A stretch of DNA of 46,064 nt from Gammaproteobacteria bacterium 13_2_20CM_66_19 (lineage in GTDB: Bacteria > Pseudomonadota > Gammaproteobacteria > Steroidobacterales > Steroidobacteraceae): assembly GCA_001914695.1 (NCBI GenBank), contig MNCZ01000052.1, positions 2,311-48,374 of the forward strand, in the 5' to 3' direction. The notes beneath the pieces were generated by a model. The model saw only the letters and a list, made by a program, of their open reading frames with translations, was not told where the DNA came from and searched no databases. The first letter of the stretch is position 1. Each line of letters starts with the position of its first letter. Both the position numbers and the translations under genes were made by a program. Of this stretch, positions 17,883-25,883 are shown piece after piece.

Positions 17883-20366
17883 TTTCAGACGGATACGCAC
17901 CCCTGCCCAGAGCGCACGCGGCTGCGCTGGCGAGAGCGCATTCTCGTTGGTCCAGTTGGCCGGCGCGGGAATGAAGCTGCCGCGGGCAGTGAACGCATTC
18001 CGGGTGAGGAATCCGGCGGTCGAATATTGCCTGTCGAAGAGGTTGACCAGCCGCGCGAAGATCTCGGCGTGTTTCCCCAGGCGAAGGCTGGCGTGCAGAT
18101 CGACCACGGCGTAACCGGCGATCCATCCGGATCCGGCGACGTAGGCGCCGCCGGCATTGGTCGCCCCGGCCCGGTTGAGGCCATTTTCGTTGCCGCGCAG
18201 ATAGGAGCCGGACACCGCGAGGGCGCTGGCGCCGAGGCTCCAGTGCTCGCCGGGAGCGTAATCGAGCAGCAGCCGCGCGCTGTTACGCGGGATCAGCGGA
18301 ATCCTGTCTCCGGCGCGGACCAGGATGTTGCCGGCGGCGTCGGCGCTGCTGTTTGACGGGGAGCTGAGCTCGAAGGCCGAGCGAAAGGTGGCCGCGACCA
18401 GACTGTAAGTCATGCGCCACTCGAGGCCGCCCGCCCTGCCGCCCAGCGCGAAATCCAATCCCTGACGGCGCGTGCCGCCGAAGTTGGCGAAATAGCCTGC
18501 ATTGGTGGCGGTCGCGACGAATTGAATGTCATCTCTGTTGATGGTGTGGAAGACATCCGCGCTCCACAGCGCCCGCCCGCCGGGGAGCGTACCGCGGATT
18601 CCCAGCTCCTCCGTGCGGGCGACCACCTGCGCGAGATTCGGGTCGCCCGCGAAGGCGTTGGGCAGGCCGCAGGGGACGGCGGGATTGGAACAGCCGAGCT
18701 CGATCACGGTCGGCGCGCGGCTCGCCTCGTTGTAGTTGGCATAGAGCGTCCACGCCTCCCCGGAGGTCAGCGTGAATCCGACCGCCGGATTGAGGCGGCT
18801 GAACGTGTGATCGCCTGCGAGCCGGTTCGACTGTCCGAAGCCAGGTCCGAGAACGGTATTCAGGCTGTAACCGTCGAGAGTCTCGGCGTTGCGGCCGTAG
18901 CGGACTGCCACCGTGAAATGCAGCAGCTTGCTCGTCGAGAGGGTGTCGGTCAGGTATGCGCCGTAGGTCCTGCTGCCGCCGCTGAGCGAGATCACGGTCG
19001 GGTCGTTGAACGCACTGGCGGCGTAGATCAGCGTTCGGTCTGCCGCCAGCGTGCCGAACTGCTGCGCTTGCGCAAAAGTGTTGGTGGAGTGGCTGAAATC
19101 TCCGCCGACGATCGCCTGGTTGGGCAGTCCGAACAGCTGGCGCGAGTCGGTCAGCTGCACGCCGGCGCCCGTGGTGCTCTGGGTCAGGCGTCCGGTGGCG
19201 TTCTGTCCGGGGGCGCAATAGTCGAGAGCCGTCACGCTCCCTGGCGATGCCGTGCAGTCGAGTGGGGGCCCGCTGTAGTTATCCGAAAGGTAGCCGTCGT
19301 TGACATTGGTATTGCTGCTGGTGGTGGTCAAACGGCGGTAGTAGACGTTGCCGGACAGGAGCAGCGTTCCGGTCAGGAACTGCGAGCCCGTGAGATTCAC
19401 GAAATTCAGGAGGTTCGCGGTGAGATCCGGCGTATAGCTCGCCTGGCGCCGATACTCCAACATGCTCTGCGGCGTCGCGCCGTTCCCGTGGAGGCGGGTA
19501 TCCGCGTAGCTGTAGCTGAGGTCGATGTCGGTCCGCTCGTTCTGCCAGCCGGCTTTGCCGAAGCCCTGCCGGACCCGCGAGGCCGACAGATCCCGCCATC
19601 CGCTCTCGTCGAAGAAGGTCGCGGTCAGGAAATAGTCGAAATTGCCGAGCCCCCCGCCGGTCTCGCCTTCGAAGGAGCGCCGACCGAAGGAGCCCCCGGT
19701 GGCCTCGAACCCGGTCCCGGGGTTGTCATGGCCGCTCTTGGTTCGCAGCAGGAGTGCGCCGCCCAGAGTATTCAACCCGAACACGGGATTGGAGCCCGAC
19801 ATCAGGGTCACCGTCGAGATCGCCGATTGCGGGGTCAGGTCCCAGTTGACGGTGTCTCCGAACGACTCATTGACCCGTACGCCGTCCACGTAGACCGACA
19901 AGCCTTCGGGCGTACCCAGCAACGGAGAGGCGGTAAAGCCGTGGTAGTTGACGTCCATTTGAAATGGGTTGGCCGCGCTCCCGCTGGCGCTGACACCGCT
20001 GAAGCCGGCGTTCAGGTAATCGGCGAGATCCAGACTCTGCTGCCGTTGCATCTGTCTGCTGTCGGCCGTCTGCACATTCGCCGGTATTTCATTCGCCGGC
20101 AGGCCGAGCCCTGAGAGCGGCGCGTTGGCGATCACGACGACCTGGGGCAGCTCCTGTGCGGTTGCGGGATTGGCCGCCGGGGCCGGCGCTTGGGTCGAGG
20201 CGGGGGGGTCAGCAGCCCGAGCCGCGCAGACTCCGAGCGCCCAGACGAGCAGCGTGCAGACGAGCAGCGTGCCGACGATCAGCATGCAGACGATCAGCGC
20301 GCGCATCGCTCCGGCAGGAACGACCGCACGGGGTCGGCTCAAGGAGCGGTCGGGCATCGGATACAC
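17880..20366 (-). CDS. TonB-dependent outer membrane receptor
   Basis: The 828-residue protein has an N-terminal signal segment, a possible TonB box (ELPQVVVIA, near residue 72), a plug domain (DLADYLNAGFSGVSASGS, EGLSVYVDGVRVNESFGD, SNPVFGLNTLGGALLLRTKSG) and a long beta-barrel. Internal Cys pairs occur in extracellular-loop-like regions. The substrate is not evident. Its place beside PQQ-alcohol-oxidation and Calvin genes makes a metal-chelate, possibly lanthanide or iron, thinkable, but nothing in the sequence proves it. It starts with GTG at 20366, or ATG at 20357, or ATG at 20306 just before the hydrophobic core. The last residues are VRIRLK, so the usual C-terminal aromatic residue of barrel proteins is missing. 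Confidence 0.85.
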   Translation of the reverse strand: MYPMPDRSLSRPRAVVPAGAMRALIVCMLIVGTLLVCTLLVWALGVCAARAADPPASTQAPAPAANPATAQELPQVVVIANAPLSGLGLPANEIPANVQTADSRQMQRQQSLDLADYLNAGFSGVSASGSAANPFQMDVNYHGFTASPLLGTPEGLSVYVDGVRVNESFGDTVNWDLTPQSAISTVTLMSGSNPVFGLNTLGGALLLRTKSGHDNPGTGFEATGGSFGRRSFEGETGGGLGNFDYFLTATFFDESGWRDLSASRVRQGFGKAGWQNERTDIDLSYSYADTRLHGNGATPQSMLEYRRQASYTPDLTANLLNFVNLTGSQFLTGTLLLSGNVYYRRLTTTSSNTNVNDGYLSDNYSGPPLDCTASPGSVTALDYCAPGQNATGRLTQSTTGAGVQLTDSRQLFGLPNQAIVGGDFSHSTNTFAQAQQFGTLAADRTLIYAASAFNDPTVISLSGGSRTYGAYLTDTLSTSKLLHFTVAVRYGRNAETLDGYSLNTVLGPGFGQSNRLAGDHTFSRLNPAVGFTLTSGEAWTLYANYNEASRAPTVIELGCSNPAVPCGLPNAFAGDPNLAQVVARTEELGIRGTLPGGRALWSADVFHTINRDDIQFVATATNAGYFANFGGTRRQGLDFALGGRAGGLEWRMTYSLVAATFRSAFELSSPSNSSADAAGNILVRAGDRIPLIPRNSARLLLDYAPGEHWSLGASALAVSGSYLRGNENGLNRAGATNAGGAYVAGSGWIAGYAVVDLHASLRLGKHAEIFARLVNLFDRQYSTAGFLTRNAFTARGSFIPAPANWTNENALSPAQPRALWAGVRIRLK
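20227..20301 (-). repeat. Five imperfect 15-bp tandem units in the receptor signal-peptide region
   Basis: Units at 20227-20241, 20242-20256, 20257-20271, 20272-20286 and 20287-20301 resemble CAGACGAGCAGCGTG on the plus strand. Two are identical and the others differ at a few positions. On the coding strand they give a five-residue pattern L-[IL]-V-x-x that builds the hydrophobic core of the signal peptide. Repeat-unit changes would lengthen or shorten that core without a frameshift. Confidence 0.7.
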
Positions 20367-20487
20367 CGCCGAATATTAAGGTGGTTTGTGCGGCGTCGCT
20401 CCCCGTCCGTTCTTTATGGGCGCTGCAACGCGGCGCGTGCTACCGTTTCCCGCACCGATCGGGTGCGAAGCAGCGGGGGTCAGCGGC

Positions 20488-21678
20488 ATGTTCGAGCGGC
20501 TCGAGACCGTCATTCCGGATCCGATTCTCGGCCTCATGGCCGCATTCCGCGCCGACCCCGACCCGCGCAAGGTCGACCTCGGCGTCGGGGTGTATCGGGA
20601 CGGCCGCGGGGAGACGCCCGTGCTGAACGCGGTGCGCGAGGCGGAACGCGCGGTGCTCGCTCACCAGACCACCAAGACCTACGTGGCCGCCTCGGGCAAT
20701 GCCGCATTCAACGAGGCGATCGAGCGGCTGGTTCTCGGCGACCAGCACGAGGCGCGCGTCACCGCGCGGGTGCGCACCGTGCAGGCCCCGGGCGGTTGCG
20801 GCGCGCTACGGCTCGGCGCCGAGCTCATCCGCGCCGCCGCCCCGGATTCCGTCGTGCACGTGAGCACGCCCACCTGGGCCAATCACACCCCGCTCCTCGC
20901 CGGTAGCGGCCTCAGGCTCGAGCGCTATCCCTACTTCGATCCGGCCACGGGCGGCGTGCAGTTCGGCCACCTGATGGCCGCTCTCGAGCGGTTGCCGGCG
21001 CGCTCGGTGGTGCTGCTGCACGCGTCCTGCCACAACCCCACGGGGGCGGATCTGTCGCAGGATGAGTGGCGGAAGCTCCTCGCGCTCGTGCAGCGCCGCG
21101 GGCTCGTGCCGTTCATCGACATCGCCTACCAGGGCCTCGGCGAGGGCCTGGAGGCGGACGCGTTCGCGGTGCGCCTGTTCTGCGCCGAGCTTCCCGAGGT
21201 GCTGTGCGCGGTGTCCTGCTCGAAGAACTTCGGGCTCTATCGCGAGCGCACCGGCGCGCTGCACGTCGTCAACGAGACGCCGGCGGCCGCGGACGCCACT
21301 TTCAGTCAGCTGGTGCGCATCGCGCGCGGCATCTGGTCGATGCCCCCGGATCACGGCGCCGCCATCGTGCACAAGATCCTCACCGAGGCGACGCTGCGCA
21401 CCTCGTGGAGGCTGGAGCTCGACGCCATGCGCGAGCGCATCGGGGGCCTGCGCGAGGAGGCGGTGAGGCAGCTCCGGGAGCACTGCCCGCAGCGCGACTT
21501 CGGCTTCATCGCCACGCAGCGCGGGATGTTCTCCTTCCTCGGAATCAGCGGCGCGCAGGTGCGCGAGCTCCGCGAGCGCCATCACGTCTACATGACCGAG
21601 GACAGCCGCATGAACGTCGCGGGGCTGCGCCGCGAGAATCTCGAGTACTTCGCGCGCGCCGTCGCGCAGGTGCTCTAA
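20488..21678 (+). CDS. Aspartate/aromatic amino acid aminotransferase, class I
   Basis: This PLP-dependent aminotransferase (AspC/TyrB type) exchanges amino groups between aspartate or aromatic amino acids and 2-oxoglutarate. The 396-residue protein begins FERLETVIPDPILGL as usual for the family and contains GVGVYRDGRGETPVL, the cofactor-binding HNPTGADLSQDEW, and SCSKNFGLYRERTGAL with the Schiff-base lysine. The start at 20488 is chosen by homology; 34 further in-frame residues upstream are not family-like. Its 3' end overlaps the end of the convergent Lrp gene by four bases. Substrate preference cannot be read from the sequence. Confidence 0.92.
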   Translation: MFERLETVIPDPILGLMAAFRADPDPRKVDLGVGVYRDGRGETPVLNAVREAERAVLAHQTTKTYVAASGNAAFNEAIERLVLGDQHEARVTARVRTVQAPGGCGALRLGAELIRAAAPDSVVHVSTPTWANHTPLLAGSGLRLERYPYFDPATGGVQFGHLMAALERLPARSVVLLHASCHNPTGADLSQDEWRKLLALVQRRGLVPFIDIAYQGLGEGLEADAFAVRLFCAELPEVLCAVSCSKNFGLYRERTGALHVVNETPAAADATFSQLVRIARGIWSMPPDHGAAIVHKILTEATLRTSWRLELDAMRERIGGLREEAVRQLREHCPQRDFGFIATQRGMFSFLGISGAQVRELRERHHVYMTEDSRMNVAGLRRENLEYFARAVAQVL

Positions 21679-22202
21679 GCGTCCGGCACGACGATGCGGT
21701 GGGTGGACTTCACTTCCTCCATGACGAAATAAGTGTGGGTCTGCTGCACGCCGCGCACCGCGGCGATGCGGTCGCCGAGGAAGCGGCGGTAGCTTTCCAT
21801 GCCCGTTACGCGCACCTTCAGCAGATAGTCGAAGCCTCCCGCTACCATGTGGCACTCCATCACCTCATCGTGCGCGAGCATCACCTGCTTGAAGCGCTCG
21901 AAGGCATCGGGCGTCGTGCGATCGAGCAGCACCTCGACGTAGGCGAGGAGCCCGAGCCCGAGCCGCGCGGGGTTCAGTCGCGCGAAGTACCCCTCGATGT
22001 ATCCGGCGCTCTCGAGACGCCGCACCCGCTCGAGTGCCGGCGTCACGGTGAGATGCACCTCACGCGCGAGCTGCGACACCGGCGTCCGCCCGTCCTGTTG
22101 CAGCCGCGTGAGGAGCCGGCGGTCGATGCGGTCGAGCCCGCGGCGGGGGCTCGCCGCGGCGGCTGGTGAGGGCGACTCCCGGGCGGGGGATTTCTGTGCC
22201 AT
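21675..22202 (-). CDS. Lrp/AsnC family regulator, probably of putA
   Basis: The 175-residue protein has an extra Ala/Pro-rich N-terminus (about 20 residues), then the AsnC-type HTH (LDRIDRRLLTRLQQDGRTPV, VSQLAREVHLTVTPALERVRRLE) and a C-terminal RAM ligand-binding domain (VEVLLDRTTPDAFERF to the end). It is divergent from putA across a 100-base AT-rich gap. Proline-dehydrogenase activators PutR/BkdR are Lrp-type and sit in this position, and the adjacent PutA lacks its own DNA-binding domain. Control of putA is therefore likely, with proline as the probable effector (inference). Confidence 0.85.
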   Translation of the reverse strand: MAQKSPARESPSPAAAASPRRGLDRIDRRLLTRLQQDGRTPVSQLAREVHLTVTPALERVRRLESAGYIEGYFARLNPARLGLGLLAYVEVLLDRTTPDAFERFKQVMLAHDEVMECHMVAGGFDYLLKVRVTGMESYRRFLGDRIAAVRGVQQTHTYFVMEEVKSTHRIVVPDA

Positions 22203-22254
22203 GGCAGTCGATTTTGCTATTTAAACTGCTAAAACGTGACATTATTCTCTGCAT

Positions 22255-22282
22255 AGGAGGCTAACATAAGGAGAATTAACTG
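22255..22282 (+). promoter_or_regulatory. Two Shine-Dalgarno sequences ahead of putA pointing to a possible CTG start
   Basis: AGGAGG lies at 22255-22260 and AAGGAG at 22268-22273. The first in-frame ATG of putA is at 22304, 30 bases after AAGGAG, with no ribosome site of its own. CTG at 22280 is in frame, follows AAGGAG by six bases, and directly follows an in-frame TAA. It would add eight residues (MAITGPRH) to PutA. Confidence 0.4.
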
Positions 22283-22303
22283 GCCATCACCGGACCTCGT
22301 CAC

Positions 22304-25300
22304 ATGGCTGAAGTGCTGAGCGCGGGGCGGACGACTCCCGAGCGGCAGGGGCTCGAGGCGCTGCGGGCGAGAGTGCGCGCGGCGACACTGCGCCCCGAAG
22401 CGGACGCCTCCGGGGAAATCATCGCGGACCTCACCGAGGAGCGCTCGGCGCTCGAGCGCGCCCGTGCCCGCGCCGCGCGCTGGGTGGAGACCGCGCGCGC
22501 CGACCGGCGCTCCCGGCCGCTCCTCGACCGCATGCTCGAGCAGTTCCCGCTCGACAGCGCGCAGGGCAGGGCGCTCATGAGCCTGGCGGAGGCGCTGCTG
22601 CGCACTCCGGACGCGAAGCGCGCCGATCAGCTGATCGCCGAGCGGCTTGCGGCGCTGCGCGGCGCGGGGGTTCCGGGTGACACGGACCTGTTGCTCCGGA
22701 CCGGGTTCACGCTGCTCGGCGCGGCGGGGAGACTCCTGCCCGAGGTGTCGGCGGAGCTGTCGGGCGAGTTCTCGCCCTCGAGCCTCACGAAGCCCATGAT
22801 CGCCCCGATCGTGCGGGCGGCGCTGCGCCAGTCGATGCAGCTCCTGGGACATGCATTCATCGTCGGCGAGACGATCGATGCGGCGCTCGCGCGCGGGCGC
22901 GCCGAGCCCGGGCTCGCGCTCTGCTCCTTCGACGTGCTGGGCGAAGGCGCGCGCACCGAAGCGGACGCGCAGCGGTATTGCGACGCCTACCGCCATGCGA
23001 TCGAGGCGCTCGGCGGTCAGCCAGTAGGATTGGTGCACCAGCGCTCCGGCATCTCGGTGAAGCTCTCGGCGCTCGAGCCGCGCTACACGCAGCTGCAGAG
23101 CGCGCGGGTCAACGAGCGGCTCGCTCCGCGCATGCTCGAGCTCGCCCGCCACGCGGCGCGCGCCGGTATCGGATTCACGATCGACGCCGAGGAGGCGGAC
23201 CGGCTCGATCTGTCGCTCGACATCGTCGAGTCGCTCGCCCGCGATCCGGCCACGCGCACCTGGGAGGGGCTCGGGCTCGCGGTGCAGGCCTACGGGCGCC
23301 GCGCGCCGCTGGTGCTCGATTGGGTGGCGGCCCTCGCGCAGGGCAGCGGGCGGCGCATGACCGTGCGGCTCGTCAAGGGCGCCTACTGGGACAGCGAGAT
23401 CAAGCGCGCCCAGGAGCGCGGCCTCGCTACGTTCCCGGTGTATACCTCCAAGGCCGCAACGGATGCGAGCTATCTCGAGTGCGCCCGGCAGCTGCTCGCC
23501 GCACGCGACGCGCTCTATCCGCAGTTCGCGACGCACAACGCCTACACGGTCGCCGCGGTGCTGGAGCTCGCGCCCCCGGGCGCCGCGTACGAGTTCCAGC
23601 GATTGCAAGGCATGGGCGAGGCGCTCTACGACGCCGCGCGCGCCGAGGTCCCGGATCTCCCGCCCGTGCGGGTCTACGCGCCGGTGGGCACTCACGAGGA
23701 GCTCCTGCCGTATCTCGTGCGGCGGCTGCTCGAGAACGGTGCCAACAGCTCCTTCGTGCATCAGTTCAGAAATCCGCAAGTCCCGGTCGAAGAGGTGGTG
23801 CGCGATCCCCTCTCGTCGCTCGCGGCCGCGACGCTGCGCGAGGCGCGCCTTCGCGAGCCGCGCGCGCTCTACGGCGCGGAGCGCGCCAACTCGGAAGGGG
23901 AGGATTTCGGGGATCCCGCGGCGCTCGCCGCCCTCGAGGCTGAAGTAGAGCGGCAGGCCGCCGAGACCTGCTCCGGCGGCCCCGTGCTGAGCGGCCGCAC
24001 GACGACGGGTGCGTCGACGCCGGTCGTCTCTCCGGCCGACACGCGCGTCACGCTGGGACTCACGCGCGACGCGACCGCGGATGAGATCCGCGCCGCCATG
24101 CAGGCGGCGCACGAGGCGCAGCCGGCGTGGGATGCGCGGGGCGCGGCCGAGCGCGCCGCGTGCCTCGAGCGGGCGGCTGAGCTCCTGCAGGCGCGGCGCG
24201 GGAATTTCCTCAGTCTCCTGGTGCGCGAGGCCGGCAAGACGCTTCCGGACGCGCTGGCGGAGCTGCGCGAGGCGATCGACTTCTGCCGCTACTACGCGGC
24301 GCGCGGCCGCGAGCTCTTCGGCGCGCCGCAGGAGCTGCCCGGGCCGACCGGCGAGCGCAACGAGCTCTCGCTCCACGGACGCGGAGTGTTCGTCTGCATC
24401 AGCCCGTGGAATTTCCCGCTGGCGATCTTCACCGGCCAGATCACCGCGGCGCTTGCGGCCGGCAATGCCGTGGTGGCGAAGCCGGCGCCCGCGACTCCTC
24501 TCATCGCGCATGCCGTGACGAGACTGCTGCACGAGGCGGGAGTGCCGGAGGCGGCGCTGCAGCTGACTCCAGCGGACGGTCCGCCCTTCGGCGAGGTTGC
24601 GCTCAGGCACCCGGCGCTCGCCGGAGTGGCGTTCACCGGCTCGACCGCGACCGCGGCTACCATCAATCGCACGCTCGCCGCTCGCGAGGGCCCGATCGTG
24701 CCGCTGATCGCCGAGACCGGCGGAGTGAATGCGATGGTGGTCGATGCGACCGCGCTCCCCGAGCAGGTGGTCGACGACGTGCTCGCGTCCGCCTTCACGA
24801 GCGCCGGCCAGCGCTGCTCGGCGCTGCGCGTGCTGTATCTGCAGGAGGAGACGGCTGACCGCATCATCGAGATGCTGATCGGCGCCATGCGTCTCCTGAA
24901 GATCGGTCCGCCGCAGGATCTCGCCACGGACGTAGGCCCGGTGATCTCGGCGGCGGCGCGGCAGCGCCTCGCCCGGCACGTCGGGCGCATGCGCACGGAG
25001 GCGAAGCTGCTCTACGTCTGCGAGATGCCGCCCGGCCTCGCCGAGACCGGTCATTTCTTTCCGCCGCACCTCATCGAGCTGCGCACCCTCGATCAGCTCC
25101 GGACCGAAGAATTCGGGCCCATTCTCCACGTCGCGCGCTATCGGAGCGGGGAGCTCCCGCAGGTGCTCGAGGCGATCCGCAGCACCGGCTTCGGGCTCAC
25201 GCTCGGGGTGCACAGCCGCCTCGAGAGCGTCGCCCAGCACCTGTTCCGCTCGCTGCCGGTCGGTAACACCTACGTGAACCGCAACATGATCGGCGCGGTC

Positions 25301-25447
25301 GTGGGGGTGCAGCCCTTCGGCGGCCAGGGCCTCTCGGGCACGGGGCCCAAGGCCGGCGGACCGCACTACCTCCTGCGCTTTGCCACCGAGCGCACGCTCA
25401 CCGTCAACACCGCCGCCATCGGCGGCAACGTCGAGCTGCTGTCCTGA
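22304..25447 (+). CDS. putA: Bifunctional proline dehydrogenase / L-glutamate gamma-semialdehyde dehydrogenase
   Basis: PutA oxidises proline to glutamate in two steps. The 1047-residue protein is of the short type. The FAD-dependent proline dehydrogenase barrel covers about residues 90-500, with VRLVKGAYWDSEIKRAQ, FTIDAEEADRLDLSLDIVE and FATHNAYTVAAVLE. The NAD-dependent P5C dehydrogenase covers about 550-1030, with SPWNFPLAIFTGQI, FTGSTATAATIN, LIAETGGVNAMVVD and the catalytic Cys in FTSAGQRCSALR. The N-terminal ribbon-helix-helix repressor domain of E. coli PutA is absent, as is the C-terminal extra domain of long PutAs. The annotated ATG lacks a ribosome site; translation may start at the upstream CTG. 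It is divergent from an Lrp-type regulator. Confidence 0.95.
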   Translation: MAEVLSAGRTTPERQGLEALRARVRAATLRPEADASGEIIADLTEERSALERARARAARWVETARADRRSRPLLDRMLEQFPLDSAQGRALMSLAEALLRTPDAKRADQLIAERLAALRGAGVPGDTDLLLRTGFTLLGAAGRLLPEVSAELSGEFSPSSLTKPMIAPIVRAALRQSMQLLGHAFIVGETIDAALARGRAEPGLALCSFDVLGEGARTEADAQRYCDAYRHAIEALGGQPVGLVHQRSGISVKLSALEPRYTQLQSARVNERLAPRMLELARHAARAGIGFTIDAEEADRLDLSLDIVESLARDPATRTWEGLGLAVQAYGRRAPLVLDWVAALAQGSGRRMTVRLVKGAYWDSEIKRAQERGLATFPVYTSKAATDASYLECARQLLAARDALYPQFATHNAYTVAAVLELAPPGAAYEFQRLQGMGEALYDAARAEVPDLPPVRVYAPVGTHEELLPYLVRRLLENGANSSFVHQFRNPQVPVEEVVRDPLSSLAAATLREARLREPRALYGAERANSEGEDFGDPAALAALEAEVERQAAETCSGGPVLSGRTTTGASTPVVSPADTRVTLGLTRDATADEIRAAMQAAHEAQPAWDARGAAERAACLERAAELLQARRGNFLSLLVREAGKTLPDALAELREAIDFCRYYAARGRELFGAPQELPGPTGERNELSLHGRGVFVCISPWNFPLAIFTGQITAALAAGNAVVAKPAPATPLIAHAVTRLLHEAGVPEAALQLTPADGPPFGEVALRHPALAGVAFTGSTATAATINRTLAAREGPIVPLIAETGGVNAMVVDATALPEQVVDDVLASAFTSAGQRCSALRVLYLQEETADRIIEMLIGAMRLLKIGPPQDLATDVGPVISAAARQRLARHVGRMRTEAKLLYVCEMPPGLAETGHFFPPHLIELRTLDQLRTEEFGPILHVARYRSGELPQVLEAIRSTGFGLTLGVHSRLESVAQHLFRSLPVGNTYVNRNMIGAVVGVQPFGGQGLSGTGPKAGGPHYLLRFATERTLTVNTAAIGGNVELLS

Positions 25448-25495
25448 GCCCCGTCGCGCGGCTCGTGCGAGCGTGCGGCCCGGGGCGGTCGGCCG

Positions 25496-25519
25496 ATAGT
25501 TAAGGCGTGACTTGACTAT
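25496..25519. promoter_or_regulatory. ArsR operator site 1
   Basis: ATAGTTAAG-N6-CTTGACTAT is an inverted repeat with one non-complementary pair, and its right arm contains the -35 box of the arsR promoter. The flanking bases extend the symmetry (CCG before, CGG after). It has the same plan as a second site centred 40 bp downstream. Confidence 0.65.
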
Positions 25520-25540
25520 CGGAGCAAACAACCCTATAGT
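25512..25540 (+). promoter_or_regulatory. Near-consensus promoter of the arsR-SRPBCC operon
   Basis: TTGACT (25512-25517) and TATAGT (25535-25540) are separated by exactly 17 bases. The -10 box ends seven bases before the ATG at 25548, so transcription would begin at or next to the start codon, implying a leaderless or nearly leaderless mRNA. Confidence 0.75.
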
Positions 25541-25559
25541 CAAGTAAATGCTTAACTAT
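25536..25559. promoter_or_regulatory. ArsR operator site 2, overlapping the -10 box and the start codon
   Basis: ATAGTCAAG-N6-CTTAACTAT repeats the architecture of site 1. Its left arm overlaps the -10 box, the six-base spacer contains the arsR start codon, and its right arm is coding. Binding here would block the promoter directly. Confidence 0.65.
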
Positions 25560-25883
25560 CAGCTCGACCACGTATTCCGGGCGCTCGCCGATCCGACGCG
25601 GCGCACCATCCTCGAGCGCCTCACGGCCGGGGAAGCGTCTGTCAGCGAGCTCGCCCGGCCGCTCGAGATGTCGCTCGCGGCGGTCCTGCAGCACGTGCAG
25701 ATGCTCGAGGTGAGCGGCCTTGTGCGCAGCCGCAAGCGCGGGCGTGTCAGAACGTGCCGCATCGAATCCGAGGCGCTGCGCGCCGCGGAGAGCTGGCTCT
25801 CGGAGCGCCGCGCGCTCTGGTCGCGCCGCCTCGACCAACTCGGAACCTTACTCGCCGAACAGCAGAAAGGAAGCAGGAAATGA
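25548..25883 (+). CDS. ArsR-family winged-helix regulator
   Basis: The 111-residue protein is a small ArsR/SmtB-like regulator (DHVFRALADPTRRTILERL, then VSELARPLEMSLAAVLQHVQMLEVSGLVRSRKRG). It has no metal-binding cysteine cluster, and it belongs to the subgroup that is paired with an SRPBCC/AHSA1 protein. Its stop overlaps the next start as ATGA. Two matching palindromes flank its own promoter, so autorepression is likely. The inducer is unknown; in such pairs the SRPBCC partner or a small hydrophobic ligand is suspected. Confidence 0.9.
   Translation: MLNYQLDHVFRALADPTRRTILERLTAGEASVSELARPLEMSLAAVLQHVQMLEVSGLVRSRKRGRVRTCRIESEALRAAESWLSERRALWSRRLDQLGTLLAEQQKGSRK

Noticed and set aside
22229..25543. 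Minus-strand ORF of 1104 codons over putA
   Set aside because: It is antisense to the whole putA gene with biased Arg/His/Ala content, and putA has complete catalytic motifs.
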